A DNA stretch of 64,000 nt from Pseudoalteromonas luteoviolacea (GTDB taxonomy: Bacteria; Pseudomonadota; Gammaproteobacteria; Enterobacterales; Alteromonadaceae). The notes under the pieces were generated by a model. It was not told where the DNA came from. It ran no database searches and worked only from the letters and a program-made list of their open reading frames with translations. A program made the translations under genes and the position numbers. Each line of letters begins with the position of its first letter. Within the stretch, counting starts at the first letter, position 1. Below, one piece after another: positions 18,877 through 27,272 of this stretch. The DNA is taken from the NCBI RefSeq assembly GCF_001696455.1, contig NZ_MAUJ01000003.1, positions 138,735 through 202,734 on the forward strand, written 5' to 3'.

Positions 18877-19604
18877 TTTTTAAGTTCATCTTTAAAGTAG
18901 TATCTACACGGTTGGTGCTTTTCAGCCTCTTGCAGTAATTTTATGGCAGTATCTATATCAAAACGGTGATAGCGAAAGTACAGCGCTGCTTCACGGATAT
19001 TTTGAATGTGAAAACGTGGTTCTGTGCTACCTCTAATTTCAGCAATGGGCTCAAACTTCGCTTCGTTTAAAACAACACCATATCGAGCTAAAAAACGAGT
19101 CAATTCATGCACACTGTTACTTGCATGGTTATAGGCAAAGTAATTTTCCTTATCGCCGAGTCGGCTCACCACTTTGTCATAATAGGTAAGGTAAAATTTG
19201 CGCCAATATTCGATTACTTTTTCTTCATCTAAGTGAAGTGACTGCATGGATTTAGGTAAATAACCATAACAATTTTTTCTTTGCTCTACCCATTCATCTA
19301 TAGGTAGGTAATTGAAAATAAACAAAGCATGGGGCTCTTCTTCAACTAATTCCTCAAAAATCTGCTCATGCGTATAAATAAACTGCCCGCGCTCATTCTC
19401 GTGCTGAATTTGCGTAAAGAATTGACAAGATTCAAAGCCAGTTACAAGGGGCAAGCCATTCTGGAGATTATTTAAAGCCGTCGTAGAAAACCCATCTTCA
19501 TCACCGAACGTACTGCAATATCCATTGGCTATAAAATATCGGTGCAGCCCAAGCCCACCACTTAAATCAAAACCTATGAGATATACTCTAGCGCTATTTT
19601 CCAT
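18840..19604 (-). CDS. sulfotransferase-like protein
   Basis: 254 residues from the ATG at 19604; a GTG at 19610 overlapping the upstream stop as GTGA is the alternative. The pattern resembles the sulfotransferase fold: an N-terminal strand-loop-helix VYLIGFDLSGGLGLHRYF (about 7-24) where the P-loop for the 5'-phosphate of PAPS should be, a strand FIFNYLPIDEWVEQR (about 96-110) where sulfotransferases have an R-x-x-x-x-W-x-x-S segment, and the helix EYWRKFYLTYYDKVV (about 130-144). The usual K-x-G-T-T/S P-loop residues are replaced by DLSGG, so PAPS binding is uncertain. The C-terminal 60 residues look helical. In the operon it lies between the deacetylase and the DUF6817 gene. Confidence 0.5.
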   Translation of the reverse strand: MENSARVYLIGFDLSGGLGLHRYFIANGYCSTFGDEDGFSTTALNNLQNGLPLVTGFESCQFFTQIQHENERGQFIYTHEQIFEELVEEEPHALFIFNYLPIDEWVEQRKNCYGYLPKSMQSLHLDEEKVIEYWRKFYLTYYDKVVSRLGDKENYFAYNHASNSVHELTRFLARYGVVLNEAKFEPIAEIRGSTEPRFHIQNIREAALYFRYHRFDIDTAIKLLQEAEKHQPCRYYFKDELKKWKLEKTTWKSE

Positions 19605-19606
19605 TG

Positions 19607-20524
19607 TCACTTAAACACATCATTTCTTTTAAGCAAGTCATCTAAATACTGTGTATTTTCCATTTCAGATCGTAATAACGCTTTTTCGGCACCTTCAAAG
19701 TGTGCCAGCGCAGCTACTCGACCTTGCTTGTTGAAGTTCAAAGAAGTGTGATACTTTGCAAGAACCGGATCCGTGAACGCCTTACTAGGTGAAATAATTT
19801 TCCAGCCTTTACTTTTTATATGTGCCACCAAGTCGCCAATGAATAATGCCGCAAGTTCGTTTTCATGGAGCAATAAAACGTGCTTCACCTCTTTTTTAAG
19901 ATATTGAGTTGCAATCTGATCATAAAACTCAATTGAACGCCAAATGGTGTCGACATAAACCTTTTTAAGATTGTCATAATTAATTGTTTGCTTGTTGTTG
20001 ACCGCTTCCAATAATTTGCTATTGAGATACCAGTCAAAATTATCCACTGTGACGTAGCCAATCTGATACTCATATTCCTCTAACCCTATTTTAATTTGAT
20101 CCCTTTTTTCTTTTGTTTCTCCGTAATGCAAAAACGGGAAGCGATGTAGTTTTAAAACATTGTTATAACCTTGAAGAATCGAATGAGATTGATCAAAATC
20201 TTGCAAATAGTCACTGCTGCTAGACTTATTAAGGGACATGTGTCGGTGACTGTGATGTCCCAAATGGAAACCAGCTCGGGTATATGCTTTTATTCTCTGC
20301 GCACCTTGCTCATCTTGAATATTTCCAGTGGTGACAAAAAACAAGGCGTCATCCACTTGTTGCCCTTGTAACCCCTGAATGATTCGGTGTGTTTTTTCTT
20401 CACCGCTCATCAAACTGCTACCCGGTAAGGGCGCATCATCAAAGGTGAGTGCTATTTCTTTACTTTCTGCAAAAACACAAAAAAGCAACCCGATCCACGT
20501 GCCGAGTAAAGCTTTCGCTTTCAT
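19607..20524 (-). CDS. polysaccharide deacetylase (NodB-like, CE4), exported
   Basis: 305 residues with a signal peptide (MKAKALLGTWIGLLFCVFAE). NodB motif 1 is ALTFDDAP (about 25-32), with both catalytic Asp residues, and motif 2 is HHSHRHMS (about 93-100), giving the H-x-x-x-H metal site. CE4 enzymes remove N-acetyl (or O-acetyl) groups from amino sugars in polysaccharides or peptidoglycan. As the only exported enzyme of the operon it suggests the final product is sugar-bearing and meets it in the periplasm. The gap to the upstream GT2 gene is 4 bases. Confidence 0.88.
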   Translation of the reverse strand: MKAKALLGTWIGLLFCVFAESKEIALTFDDAPLPGSSLMSGEEKTHRIIQGLQGQQVDDALFFVTTGNIQDEQGAQRIKAYTRAGFHLGHHSHRHMSLNKSSSSDYLQDFDQSHSILQGYNNVLKLHRFPFLHYGETKEKRDQIKIGLEEYEYQIGYVTVDNFDWYLNSKLLEAVNNKQTINYDNLKKVYVDTIWRSIEFYDQIATQYLKKEVKHVLLLHENELAALFIGDLVAHIKSKGWKIISPSKAFTDPVLAKYHTSLNFNKQGRVAALAHFEGAEKALLRSEMENTQYLDDLLKRNDVFK

Positions 20525-20528
20525 AGCA

Positions 20529-21335
20529 TTAAACCTCTATGGCCAGCGCTTCCAAGACCTGTTTATAAGGCCGTCTTTGCGCAAATCTATAATCCACTTC
20601 CGTCAACCAGTTAAAATTTTTGTTCTCAGTGTGCTTGCCCTTTACGATGCTTTGTATCCACGAATTTTCATGTGGCATAAGGGGGACGGAACGGTAAATA
20701 AGCAGAGAAAAATGCTCGGTTGAACAGGTGTTATGACTATGCACTTTATAGATATATAGATGGGGGGAAAACATTAAGGATAAATCCTGTTCTAGCGCTT
20801 GAAGCAACGGCGTATCTTCTCCACGATTTAAGCTCGGATACCTTATTCCGTTGTCATTAAGAAAATTTCTACAACAAAAAAGTGTTCCCTCCCACTCTCT
20901 ATAAGGCGAGATGTATGCTTTGCCATTACTTTCATCAAACATTATCACGTTACTGAGCGCCACCGCTGCGACATTCAGTCGCCGTAACTCTGACAAGCTC
21001 ACACTTAATCTATCAGGGTGGTAAGTGTCATCATCATCCCAAATGCAGATGTATTCACCCTGAGCTTGCTCAATTGATAAGTTTCTTAGATCTCCTAACG
21101 TGAGTTCATCTTTGTTATTTACTATGCAGGCTCTGACACTCGTATCTTCTGCTTGGATCGCCTCTACATATTCAACGGTTGGAAAGTCGTCATCACTACA
21201 TACCACTACAAACTCTTTGTTTTTGTAGTTTTGATTTTTATAGTGGGCGTACGCATTTTTGAAATCATCTATCCTGTTGTTCGTCAAACATAAACAAGAT
21301 ACCTTTGGTTCTTCAATTACGTTAAAGTTTGTCAT
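20529..21335 (-). CDS. family 2 glycosyltransferase
   Basis: 268 residues, cytoplasmic. GT-A fold: strand KVSCLCLTNNR (about 10-20), EFVVVCSDDD (about 41-50), the DxD-type metal site ICIWDDDDTYHPDR (about 96-109) and RGEDTPLLQAL (about 170-180) where the acceptor-side ED motif is expected. It would transfer a sugar from a nucleotide donor to a glycan or peptide acceptor. It lies directly after the radical SAM gene (11-base gap). Confidence 0.88.
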   Translation of the reverse strand: MTNFNVIEEPKVSCLCLTNNRIDDFKNAYAHYKNQNYKNKEFVVVCSDDDFPTVEYVEAIQAEDTSVRACIVNNKDELTLGDLRNLSIEQAQGEYICIWDDDDTYHPDRLSVSLSELRRLNVAAVALSNVIMFDESNGKAYISPYREWEGTLFCCRNFLNDNGIRYPSLNRGEDTPLLQALEQDLSLMFSPHLYIYKVHSHNTCSTEHFSLLIYRSVPLMPHENSWIQSIVKGKHTENKNFNWLTEVDYRFAQRRPYKQVLEALAIEV

Positions 21336-21346
21336 AATTTATCTCA

Positions 21347-22243
21347 TCATGGTTTGAAACAGCGCTCACACTTTACACAAACGTCATACTGACTAATTTC
21401 ATTTTTCTTATGTGCTTCTATAAAGTTTGTATATTTTTCACTAGCAAATACCTCTGACAATGGCTGCCTTCTTAAATTTCCAAATATCACGGATGAATTT
21501 GAATCAAAACAACACGGAATGATGTCCAGATCCCAAGTGACTTGTAGAATTCGTTTTCGAAATCCCCAAACCACTGAACACACGCCTTTTGTTTCGGGCT
21601 TGTTATAAGACCGACCGCCGCCATAGTTATGAATTACATTTTGCCTGAATACTTTAACTCCCTGTTCTTGAAGCCATATTGCAAGTTGTTCTTTTTTGCT
21701 TTCGACATAGCCAGGCTGAGTGATGTCATCATGCGTTGGAAATTCTCTGATCACTAACTCCAGTGTTGACCCCAATGCGTGAATGCGAGACATAATGCGT
21801 TCAATATTTTCTTTAACTCGCTCAAACTTATTAACACCATGAGATGCCTTGTATGAAGCAGCATCAACACCATAAAAACTGACCTCAATGGTACCCAGTC
21901 CACTCATCACAATTTCGTCAATTGTGTTATCTTTTAATGGCACACCTAAAGTAGAGATGATCCTAGAATGAGACTCCGGCCACACCTGTCTGATGAGGCT
22001 CGCTTTTTGCGCTAAAGTTCTATCAAGCAAAGGCTCACCAAAACCATGTAAATCTACTCTCCCTGTGTATCTCCCTACTCTGTCCAATACAAGCGCCAAA
22101 TCCTCAATACTCATAAAACCACGGTCGCGAGTAAGCTCTTCCCTAGGACAAAAAAAGCACTTGTATCCACAGTGGTTTGTATTTTCGATTCTAATTTCTT
22201 CGTAGTTATTGGCTTCTAAATCGGCACTTATTTCTGCTAACAC
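21347..22243 (-). CDS. radical SAM/SPASM enzyme
   Basis: 299 residues. Start chosen at the GTG at 22243 because GAGAGG lies 7 bases before it; a GTG at 22249 would be too close. The radical SAM cluster motif is CGYKCFFC (C-x3-C-x2-C, about 25-32), with the G-E-P motif HGFGEPLLD (about 67-75). The C-terminal SPASM part has GVCSVVW, IIPCCFDS and CVKCERC (about 220-297), enough Cys for an auxiliary iron-sulfur cluster. SPASM enzymes modify RiPP precursor peptides (thioether, C-C, epimerisation) or other substrates. With a GG-leader peptide at the head of the operon a peptide substrate is plausible. There is no obvious RRE domain in the short protein. Confidence 0.88.
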   Translation of the reverse strand: MLAEISADLEANNYEEIRIENTNHCGYKCFFCPREELTRDRGFMSIEDLALVLDRVGRYTGRVDLHGFGEPLLDRTLAQKASLIRQVWPESHSRIISTLGVPLKDNTIDEIVMSGLGTIEVSFYGVDAASYKASHGVNKFERVKENIERIMSRIHALGSTLELVIREFPTHDDITQPGYVESKKEQLAIWLQEQGVKVFRQNVIHNYGGGRSYNKPETKGVCSVVWGFRKRILQVTWDLDIIPCCFDSNSSVIFGNLRRQPLSEVFASEKYTNFIEAHKKNEISQYDVCVKCERCFKP

Positions 22244-22953
22244 AAACACACCTCTCTACAAACATGTTTAAAATCATCAAATAAAGTGCCATAGAGATTA
22301 TGGCTTTCATGTTTTTGAGAGAAAAGCTGTCGATTTTCCAATCTCATTTGAGAGACAGAATCACAGTGGTAATTTCTAGTTCTTACTTCATCAGAATGGC
22401 TCAAATGAATAGCATGAGCTATTTTACGGGGCTCAACGTCGATATATTCAAGCCGCTTTAAGAAATCGACATCTTCCATACCCCATCCAAGGTAGTCGCT
22501 CGAGTAGCCAGCTACTTTTTTGAAGTGTGCAGACTTTAACAAGCAAATCCCAGGGCCCTTTCTTACTTCGCCATTGTCTGATTCAATAACAAACTCTGGT
22601 GAGAATACACACTCTATAAATTGATTCGTTGTCCAAACATCAAAAGCAATTTCAAAAAATGCTTTATCTAATAATACATCTGCGTCACAGATTAACACAT
22701 ACTCATTCACGACAAGTTCATAGCCTATATTGATCGCGATGGACTTATTGAAATACGCTTGTTCAGTAACAAAGATATATGAAAGATCAACGTGATTATT
22801 AAGTTCTTCAATTTGCTTGAAATTCATAGAAGGAGAGGATTTATCGAAATCAACGATAATGATTTTCCCAAAAAAATCTCCCAAGGAGATAAGGTGGTTG
22901 ATGACTTTTTCAACCTCTTTCTTATTTGTGGCCGGTATAATAACGTCAATCAT
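22237..22953 (-). CDS. glycosyltransferase, GT2/GT27-like (galactosyltransferase C-terminal type)
   Basis: 238 residues, cytoplasmic. N-terminal strand MIDVIIPATNK, donor-site DAD in VLICDADVLLD (about 87-97) and the acceptor motif GWGMEDVDFLKRL (about 157-169), the W-G-x-E-D signature shared by GT27 and beta-4-galactosyltransferases. These enzymes transfer GalNAc/GlcNAc/Gal to hydroxyls, including Ser/Thr of peptides. The C-terminus is Cys-rich (CREVCLC). It follows the GT-B gene after 3 bases and overlaps the radical SAM gene by 7. Confidence 0.85.
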   Translation of the reverse strand: MIDVIIPATNKKEVEKVINHLISLGDFFGKIIIVDFDKSSPSMNFKQIEELNNHVDLSYIFVTEQAYFNKSIAINIGYELVVNEYVLICDADVLLDKAFFEIAFDVWTTNQFIECVFSPEFVIESDNGEVRKGPGICLLKSAHFKKVAGYSSDYLGWGMEDVDFLKRLEYIDVEPRKIAHAIHLSHSDEVRTRNYHCDSVSQMRLENRQLFSQKHESHNLYGTLFDDFKHVCREVCLC

Positions 22954-22956
22954 GAG

Positions 22957-23976
22957 TCACGGCCTTAATGTATCAATAAAGGAAGAAAATTTTTCACTGG
23001 AATGATTATAATTAAATATAACGCTATCAAGTGGGCAACCCCTTTCATCAGTTCTAGAGTCAAGTAAACATGCATATAACTCATCTCTAGATCTTGTAAC
23101 TGGTATGCCTAAGCGCTCATATACTTCAAACCTAAAGGGTTTATTCTCTGTCGGTTGGTACGACACCGTTTTTTTACCCATTTTTTGGGCAATGATTAAA
23201 GTTGTGGAGTATGTACTTACAACCACATCACATGAAGATATAAAATCTATTATTGACGCATCTGTATGACTAGTTATCTCACAACTTACTGAGTTAGAGA
23301 CTAGATGGTCATACTTACTTGAGCTGTGTTCTTTGGGGTGTTTTCTAATGACCATGTCCATATTTAATTGCTCACTTAAGCGGAGCAAGTCTTCTGCGAC
23401 TTCCGTTTCAACATAACCATAATCGCTTCCCCAGTTTTTGAAATCATTTTTATTTGGAACAGTTAAGTAACCTATTTTTTTACTGTGATTGCATTTATTT
23501 ACTTTATTAAAGTCTTTAAATAAACTATCTAAATATAAACTCCCTAAAGAAACAATTTTACTTTTCGGTATCCCTATATTTAAAAGGTTTTCATATGTGA
23601 GTAAGTCAGATACACAAATGTGGTCAGGTAAGTGCAAAATGCCTTGAAACATGAACTTTTTTGCATCTCCTGAAATATCCTGAAGCAAAACAACTGATTG
23701 AGCACCGGCATCCTTTGCTTCTCTAAAGATTCCTCTCTCTTTATCGCCCGGCCACATCATCCCGGTGATGACGATATCTCCTTCCTTCAGGCCAATACCG
23801 TTTGAAATATCATATTCTTTAAGTGAAGATGAAATAAAGTCGCTTGATAAAGTAGGGAGTATACCGTCCGTCAACAGCACAATGTCTAATTCAGGGAATT
23901 TACTTTTAAGTTCATCAGCTGCTATTAACAATGTCTCAGCCGCAAGATTACCTGTAACAAAAAAATAAACTTTCAT
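22957..23976 (-). CDS. GT-B fold glycosyltransferase-like protein
   Basis: 339 residues from the ATG at 23976, preferred over the ATG at 23988 because GGA lies 7 bases before it. Rossmann-like N-terminus KVYFFVTGNLAAETLLIAAD, a middle LPDHICVSD and IVSLGSLYLDSL (about 125-165), and a C-terminal half with VIRKHPKEH (about 210-218) and CDVVVSTYSTTLIIAQKMG (about 250-268). This is the arrangement of GT-B enzymes such as capsule or CDP-glycerol transferases, where the Ser/Thr-rich loop binds the donor phosphate. Donor and acceptor unknown. First enzyme of the operon after the peptide gene. Confidence 0.72.
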   Translation of the reverse strand: MKVYFFVTGNLAAETLLIAADELKSKFPELDIVLLTDGILPTLSSDFISSSLKEYDISNGIGLKEGDIVITGMMWPGDKERGIFREAKDAGAQSVVLLQDISGDAKKFMFQGILHLPDHICVSDLLTYENLLNIGIPKSKIVSLGSLYLDSLFKDFNKVNKCNHSKKIGYLTVPNKNDFKNWGSDYGYVETEVAEDLLRLSEQLNMDMVIRKHPKEHSSSKYDHLVSNSVSCEITSHTDASIIDFISSCDVVVSTYSTTLIIAQKMGKKTVSYQPTENKPFRFEVYERLGIPVTRSRDELYACLLDSRTDERGCPLDSVIFNYNHSSEKFSSFIDTLRP

Positions 23977-24114
23977 TGTATCGTCCATAAATCATTTAGA
24001 CTTTAGCTATAAATAGAAATTTTCTATAGATAGTAAGATTATCTAAATTATATTCTATGAGTATTTATTTATATAGATAACGGAAAACTGCATGACTAAA
24101 CGAGGGTCTAAATA

Positions 24115-24148
24115 GGCTTAACCAGTCTTTAATACAGCGAGTTAAGCC
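24115..24148 (-). terminator. attenuator-like hairpin between the peptide gene and the enzyme genes
   Basis: Perfect 8-bp inverted repeat GGCTTAAC/GTTAAGCC (24115-24122 with 24141-24148). On the minus strand it is followed by TATTTAG, a poor U-tract, so it may terminate only partly. This would give more peptide mRNA than enzyme mRNA, as is common in peptide-antibiotic operons. Confidence 0.45.
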
Positions 24149-24167
24149 CCATGCTTCATAACGTGTA

Positions 24168-24302
24168 TTAATGAATTGCGTTAAACTCTGACGCATCGAC
24201 ACGTGCAGCGCGGTAGTTTTGGTTAGCAACGTCACCACCAACGACTTTTTTAAGTTCAACTAAGTTGATTTTTTTAACTTTAAGGTTCTTCTTGTGCTTC
24301 AT
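24168..24302 (-). CDS. GG-leader peptide heading the 15.8-24.3 kb operon, candidate RiPP precursor (P2)
   Basis: 44 residues. The frame extends upstream to 24374, but the ATG at 24302 is preceded by AAGGATATTGAA (good SD) and gives the leader MKHKKNLKVKKINLVELKK ending VVGG, like the other GG peptides in the window. The 21-residue tail begins DVANQNYRAARVDASE; it has no Cys, one Tyr and two Ser/Asn-rich patches, unlike the Cys-bearing tails of the others, which points to a different modification (for example glycosylation, or radical chemistry on Tyr/Arg/Asn). A promoter with a perfect TATAAT precedes it, and ten enzyme genes follow on the same strand after an attenuator-like hairpin. That the enzymes act on this peptide is inferred from order only. 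Confidence 0.7.
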   Translation of the reverse strand: MKHKKNLKVKKINLVELKKVVGGDVANQNYRAARVDASEFNAIH

Positions 24303-24745
24303 TTCAATATCCTTGTACATGCATTTGTTAACATCAGCTTTAAAATTATACAAAACAAAATACACAGTCAACACAAATTTAAATTTAGCAACAGTTAAAG
24401 CTCAGAGGTAAAGAAAAGTAAAAGAAATAAACACTTTCACAATCGACATTAATTATCAATTGCATTTAAATGCTGTGACTCTATATCTCTCATGTTCACC
24501 CGTAATATTAATAAAGTAAAAAATAAGATAATAAAATCAGATAGATAAGAAATAGTGCCACTTCAAACAATCAGACTTCAAAAAACGAACATACTGGCAA
24601 AAAAGAAAAACTCGAACGAACTATCTCTTGAGAAGGTACCAAAGCAGGTATAAATGAAAAAATGTTATCCAAGCGACATGAAAAGTGGCATCGTTTATCT
24701 GTGTAAGCCCCATCACACGATATGACGAGGCTCCTATAAAACCCG
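24303..24745. other. intergenic region upstream of the operon
   Basis: 443 AT-rich bases. It holds the operon promoter and the 3' flank of the frameshifted gene. A minus-strand frame crossing 24571-24813 is considered a shadow and is not called. Confidence 0.5.
24345..24371 (-). promoter_or_regulatory. promoter of the peptide/enzyme operon
   Basis: On the minus strand TTGACT (24371-24366) and a perfect TATAAT (24350-24345), separated by 15 bases, about 43 bases upstream of the ATG at 24302. The spacer is slightly short. No other promoter is evident within the operon. Confidence 0.55.
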
Positions 24746-25604
24746 TTAGTTTGCTCTGAAGTATAGAGGAGGGCTAAAAGGTTTAAGCTCTTTCGCTTCA
24801 ACAACTTGCCCATTTTCCAGCATTCTGTTTACCGAAGGCAGTAAGGACTCTTCTTTGCCATTCATTCTGAATGCAACTGCTACTTCATTACCTTTAGTAC
24901 CAACATCCAAGCATTGCTTTACTTCTAAGGTATTGCTGTCTCCACGCCACTCACACTTAAGCAGTACTTCTTCAGCCCCATCAATTATGCGCCTTTCAGG
25001 AAACGGCCTAAAGTAAACTGGATCTACATCACATGCATCCGATGATGGTTCATTGACTACAGCAACTCCACCATCAAAAAGATTGAGCGCTAATTTGTTA
25101 AAATGCAATATACAAGACGCCGAATTATTAGCCTGCAACTTAGTGGCAATGTGCACAGGTTTTTGTTGGTTATCTACATCAATGCACATGAGTTGATGGG
25201 TGTTATTTTGGTTCTGCTCCCAGTTACAATCCATCAATGCCTCCTCAATTCCATCAACGATTCTTGTTTTAGGAGCCGGTATAAAGGATACTGAATGACC
25301 ATAGCAGGCTGATGTTGAACCAGTTATTTGCACACTACCTTTTAGCTCTGTGCGATATCCGTCTAGTCTGTTTACATTACAAATGCCATAGCTAGGAATG
25401 AATGCTCTGTTTGCAACTAAAATGTCAGGAGCTGCTGCATCTACAGGGTTATTACAATATTGCTTTCGAAGTACCAAGGTCATTTTGGTTCGTGATTTGC
25501 CAATGACATGACATTGGTTCTGCATTTTGCGCATAAGCAAATGAAGTAGAAGCGCCAAGCATCAAAGTAATTATTTTTAGTGTTTTATTTAGTTTAAATT
25601 TCAT
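24746..25604 (-). pseudogene. secreted two-repeat Cys-rich protein, frameshifted
   Basis: The true start appears to be the ATG at 25604 (SD AAAAGGA), encoding a signal peptide, MKFKLNKTLKIITLMLGAS then TSFAYAQ, and the mature start EPMSCHWQITNQND, but that frame stops at 25452. The rest continues in another frame to 24746: about 270 codons with two copies of a unit containing R-I-(V/I)-D-G-x-E-E-(A/V)-L, then C-x-W, then C-(I/L)-D-V. The region before the frame break (MSCHW...) matches the C-x-W part of a third unit, and the region after it (LRKQYCNN) matches the following Cys, so a single-base indel near 25455-25480 is the simplest explanation. A sequencing error or a genuine mutation would look the same. 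Function unknown; probably an exported, disulfide-containing protein. Confidence 0.6.
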
Positions 25605-26196
25605 ACTAATTATCCTTTTTAGTAATTATTTTTAAGAAAATGCTTAAAACAATGCTAACAACATAAAAACAAAAGATAAATAGGCCATAACAGTTACTTA
25701 CAACAAATTACCTGACACTAAAGTTTCTATTGTATGAGTTTTTTAATATACACATTAAAAAACAAATTTAATTTGTACTTTTTTATAAACCAGCATCCAT
25801 ATTATAAAATTCATTTTTCATTTTTTGGCACTCACCATCGAGACCAAAAAATCATCTATGAATTTTAATATTGTTTAATCATCATAAACCATGGGAGAGT
25901 CATACCCTCTGGTTCTATTGCACTTAACTTCGAGGGATTGCATTTTTATTGGCTAATAAAAAATGACACCGACTGAGAGGAAGGTAAAAACAACAATTTA
26001 ACGTAAAATTTTACGTCAACTAGAGTAAGCGAACAGCCATTTAGAGAGGATTTATTTTTCTTACTAGTTAGAGCATTCAAGCAAGCTTATGCCTAAAGCC
26101 CTATACACTTATATCTTAACCCAAATTAATTCAAAGTTTACTAATAGTATATTGCATCTGAAGAGTGATAAATCACTCTTCAACTTACCTTAAAAA
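25605..26196. other. AT-rich intergenic region
   Basis: 592 bases between the frameshifted gene and the P3 peptide. Apart from the hairpin at 26160-26181 I see no gene or other element. Confidence 0.5.
26160..26181 (-). terminator. hairpin after the P3 peptide gene
   Basis: Perfect 10-bp inverted repeat GAAGAGTGAT/ATCACTCTTC with a 2-base spacer, 15 bases after the stop at 26197. No U-run follows on the minus strand, so it may stabilise mRNA rather than terminate. Confidence 0.5.
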
Positions 26197-26340
26197 TTAG
26201 TAAGGCTTACACGGATCTTCTGGGAAACAGCCTGAATTAGACCAGCCACCGCCTATTTTTTTGGTCTGATCTTGGCAAAGAATATCTTTTGCTTGAAGTT
26301 CTCTAAGTTTCGTTTTCTTTAACTTAAGTTTTATTTTCAT
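26197..26340 (-). CDS. GG-leader peptide, candidate RiPP precursor (P3)
   Basis: 47 residues, read directly from the minus strand: ATG at 26340, stop TAA at 26197-26199, SD AAAGGAAA about 8 bases before the start. The leader MKIKLKLKKTKLRELQAKD is the same lysine-rich type as the other peptides and ends IGG. The 16-residue tail GWSNSGCFPEDPCKPY has two Cys, two Ser, three Pro and Trp, suitable for a disulfide or (methyl)lanthionine-like crosslinks. One Cys (residue 22) also lies in the leader. No modifying enzyme adjoins it; the neighbours on the same strand are the frameshifted secreted protein and an AidA/PixA-like gene. Confidence 0.68.
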   Translation of the reverse strand: MKIKLKLKKTKLRELQAKDILCQDQTKKIGGGWSNSGCFPEDPCKPY

Positions 26341-26720
26341 TTTAATTTCCTTTTCATATTAAAAAGCCGAATTAATTATTACACCAAAAGACAATCAAAT
26401 GAAACAAAAAATATTATATTATTCATAACCTCATAAAAAAACCTATAAAGCCATTGATTTTATTGCCATTTATTTTCTTGGTAAGATTGAATACTTTCAC
26501 CTAGAACAAAACCTAGTCGATACCAGACTCTAATTTTAATTAAATCCCGATTACAGGTAAAAACCATTAATTTAAGCCACTTTACGACATCAATATGTTC
26601 TTAATCCTTGCAGGTTAATCACCGAAAAATCCTTCATAGGCATTACTAAAAGTCACTTGTTCCTAGTACATAGCTTTTAGAAAGCATAATACTAGAAACA
26701 AGTTTTTATAAATCAGCCAA
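26341..26720. other. AT-rich intergenic region upstream of P3
   Basis: 380 bases that must contain the P3 promoter and the end of the AidA/PixA-like transcript. Nothing specific recognised. Confidence 0.5.
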
Positions 26721-27272
26721 CTAGCTCACCGTAATAGTTGGGTCCCACTGATAATAGCCCAATAAAGATTGACTTTGTCCATCTGCATCTAGCGTATATA
26801 ACGCAAACTGTACCTGAAAATTCTCAGTACCAGAGTTTCTTACTTTAGAATCTAATGTTATAAAGTTAGTGCTCACATGTGCAGCCGGCAGACCGTTATT
26901 ACTACTAGAGTCGACATTTGGTACAGCGGCTTCGGTTCTATTTACGCTATTTGCAACAAACTTATTAAAGACCTGAGCACCACTATACTGCTTAATGCCA
27001 TACACAATAACTGCATCATCGGCATTGGCATAAATAGATGTGCCAGTAAAAGATACACTGTCCCCAGCATTTGCTTTAAAATTAAGATCGGCAGTGCCCT
27101 GTCCACTCACAATGCCCCTTGGGTCGTTCGCTATCATAAACTCACTATTGTGGTTTATTGGTGTCGGGTTGTTCTGATCTTTGCTTGGGTGTGGGTAATG
27201 TGCTTTTACATATTCTGTATCGATTACTATTAATACATTTATATCAACAGCTGAAGCGTTTAAATTTGACAT
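26721..27272 (-). CDS. AidA/PixA family inclusion-body-type protein
   Basis: 183 residues from the ATG at 27272. The frame is open to 27356, but the family starts at about this Met and a GAG-rich stretch precedes it. The N-terminal INVLIVIDTEYVKAHYP then PSKDQNNPTPI (about 11-38) is the signature of the AidA/PixA family. PixA is a crystalline inclusion protein of Xenorhabdus and AidA a quorum-regulated protein of Burkholderia/Ralstonia; biochemical roles remain unclear. The domain is a beta-sandwich lectin-like fold, and related proteins bind sugars. No signal peptide. It stands alone, more than 300 bases from its neighbours. Confidence 0.85.
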   Translation of the reverse strand: MSNLNASAVDINVLIVIDTEYVKAHYPHPSKDQNNPTPINHNSEFMIANDPRGIVSGQGTADLNFKANAGDSVSFTGTSIYANADDAVIVYGIKQYSGAQVFNKFVANSVNRTEAAVPNVDSSSNNGLPAAHVSTNFITLDSKVRNSGTENFQVQFALYTLDADGQSQSLLGYYQWDPTITVS

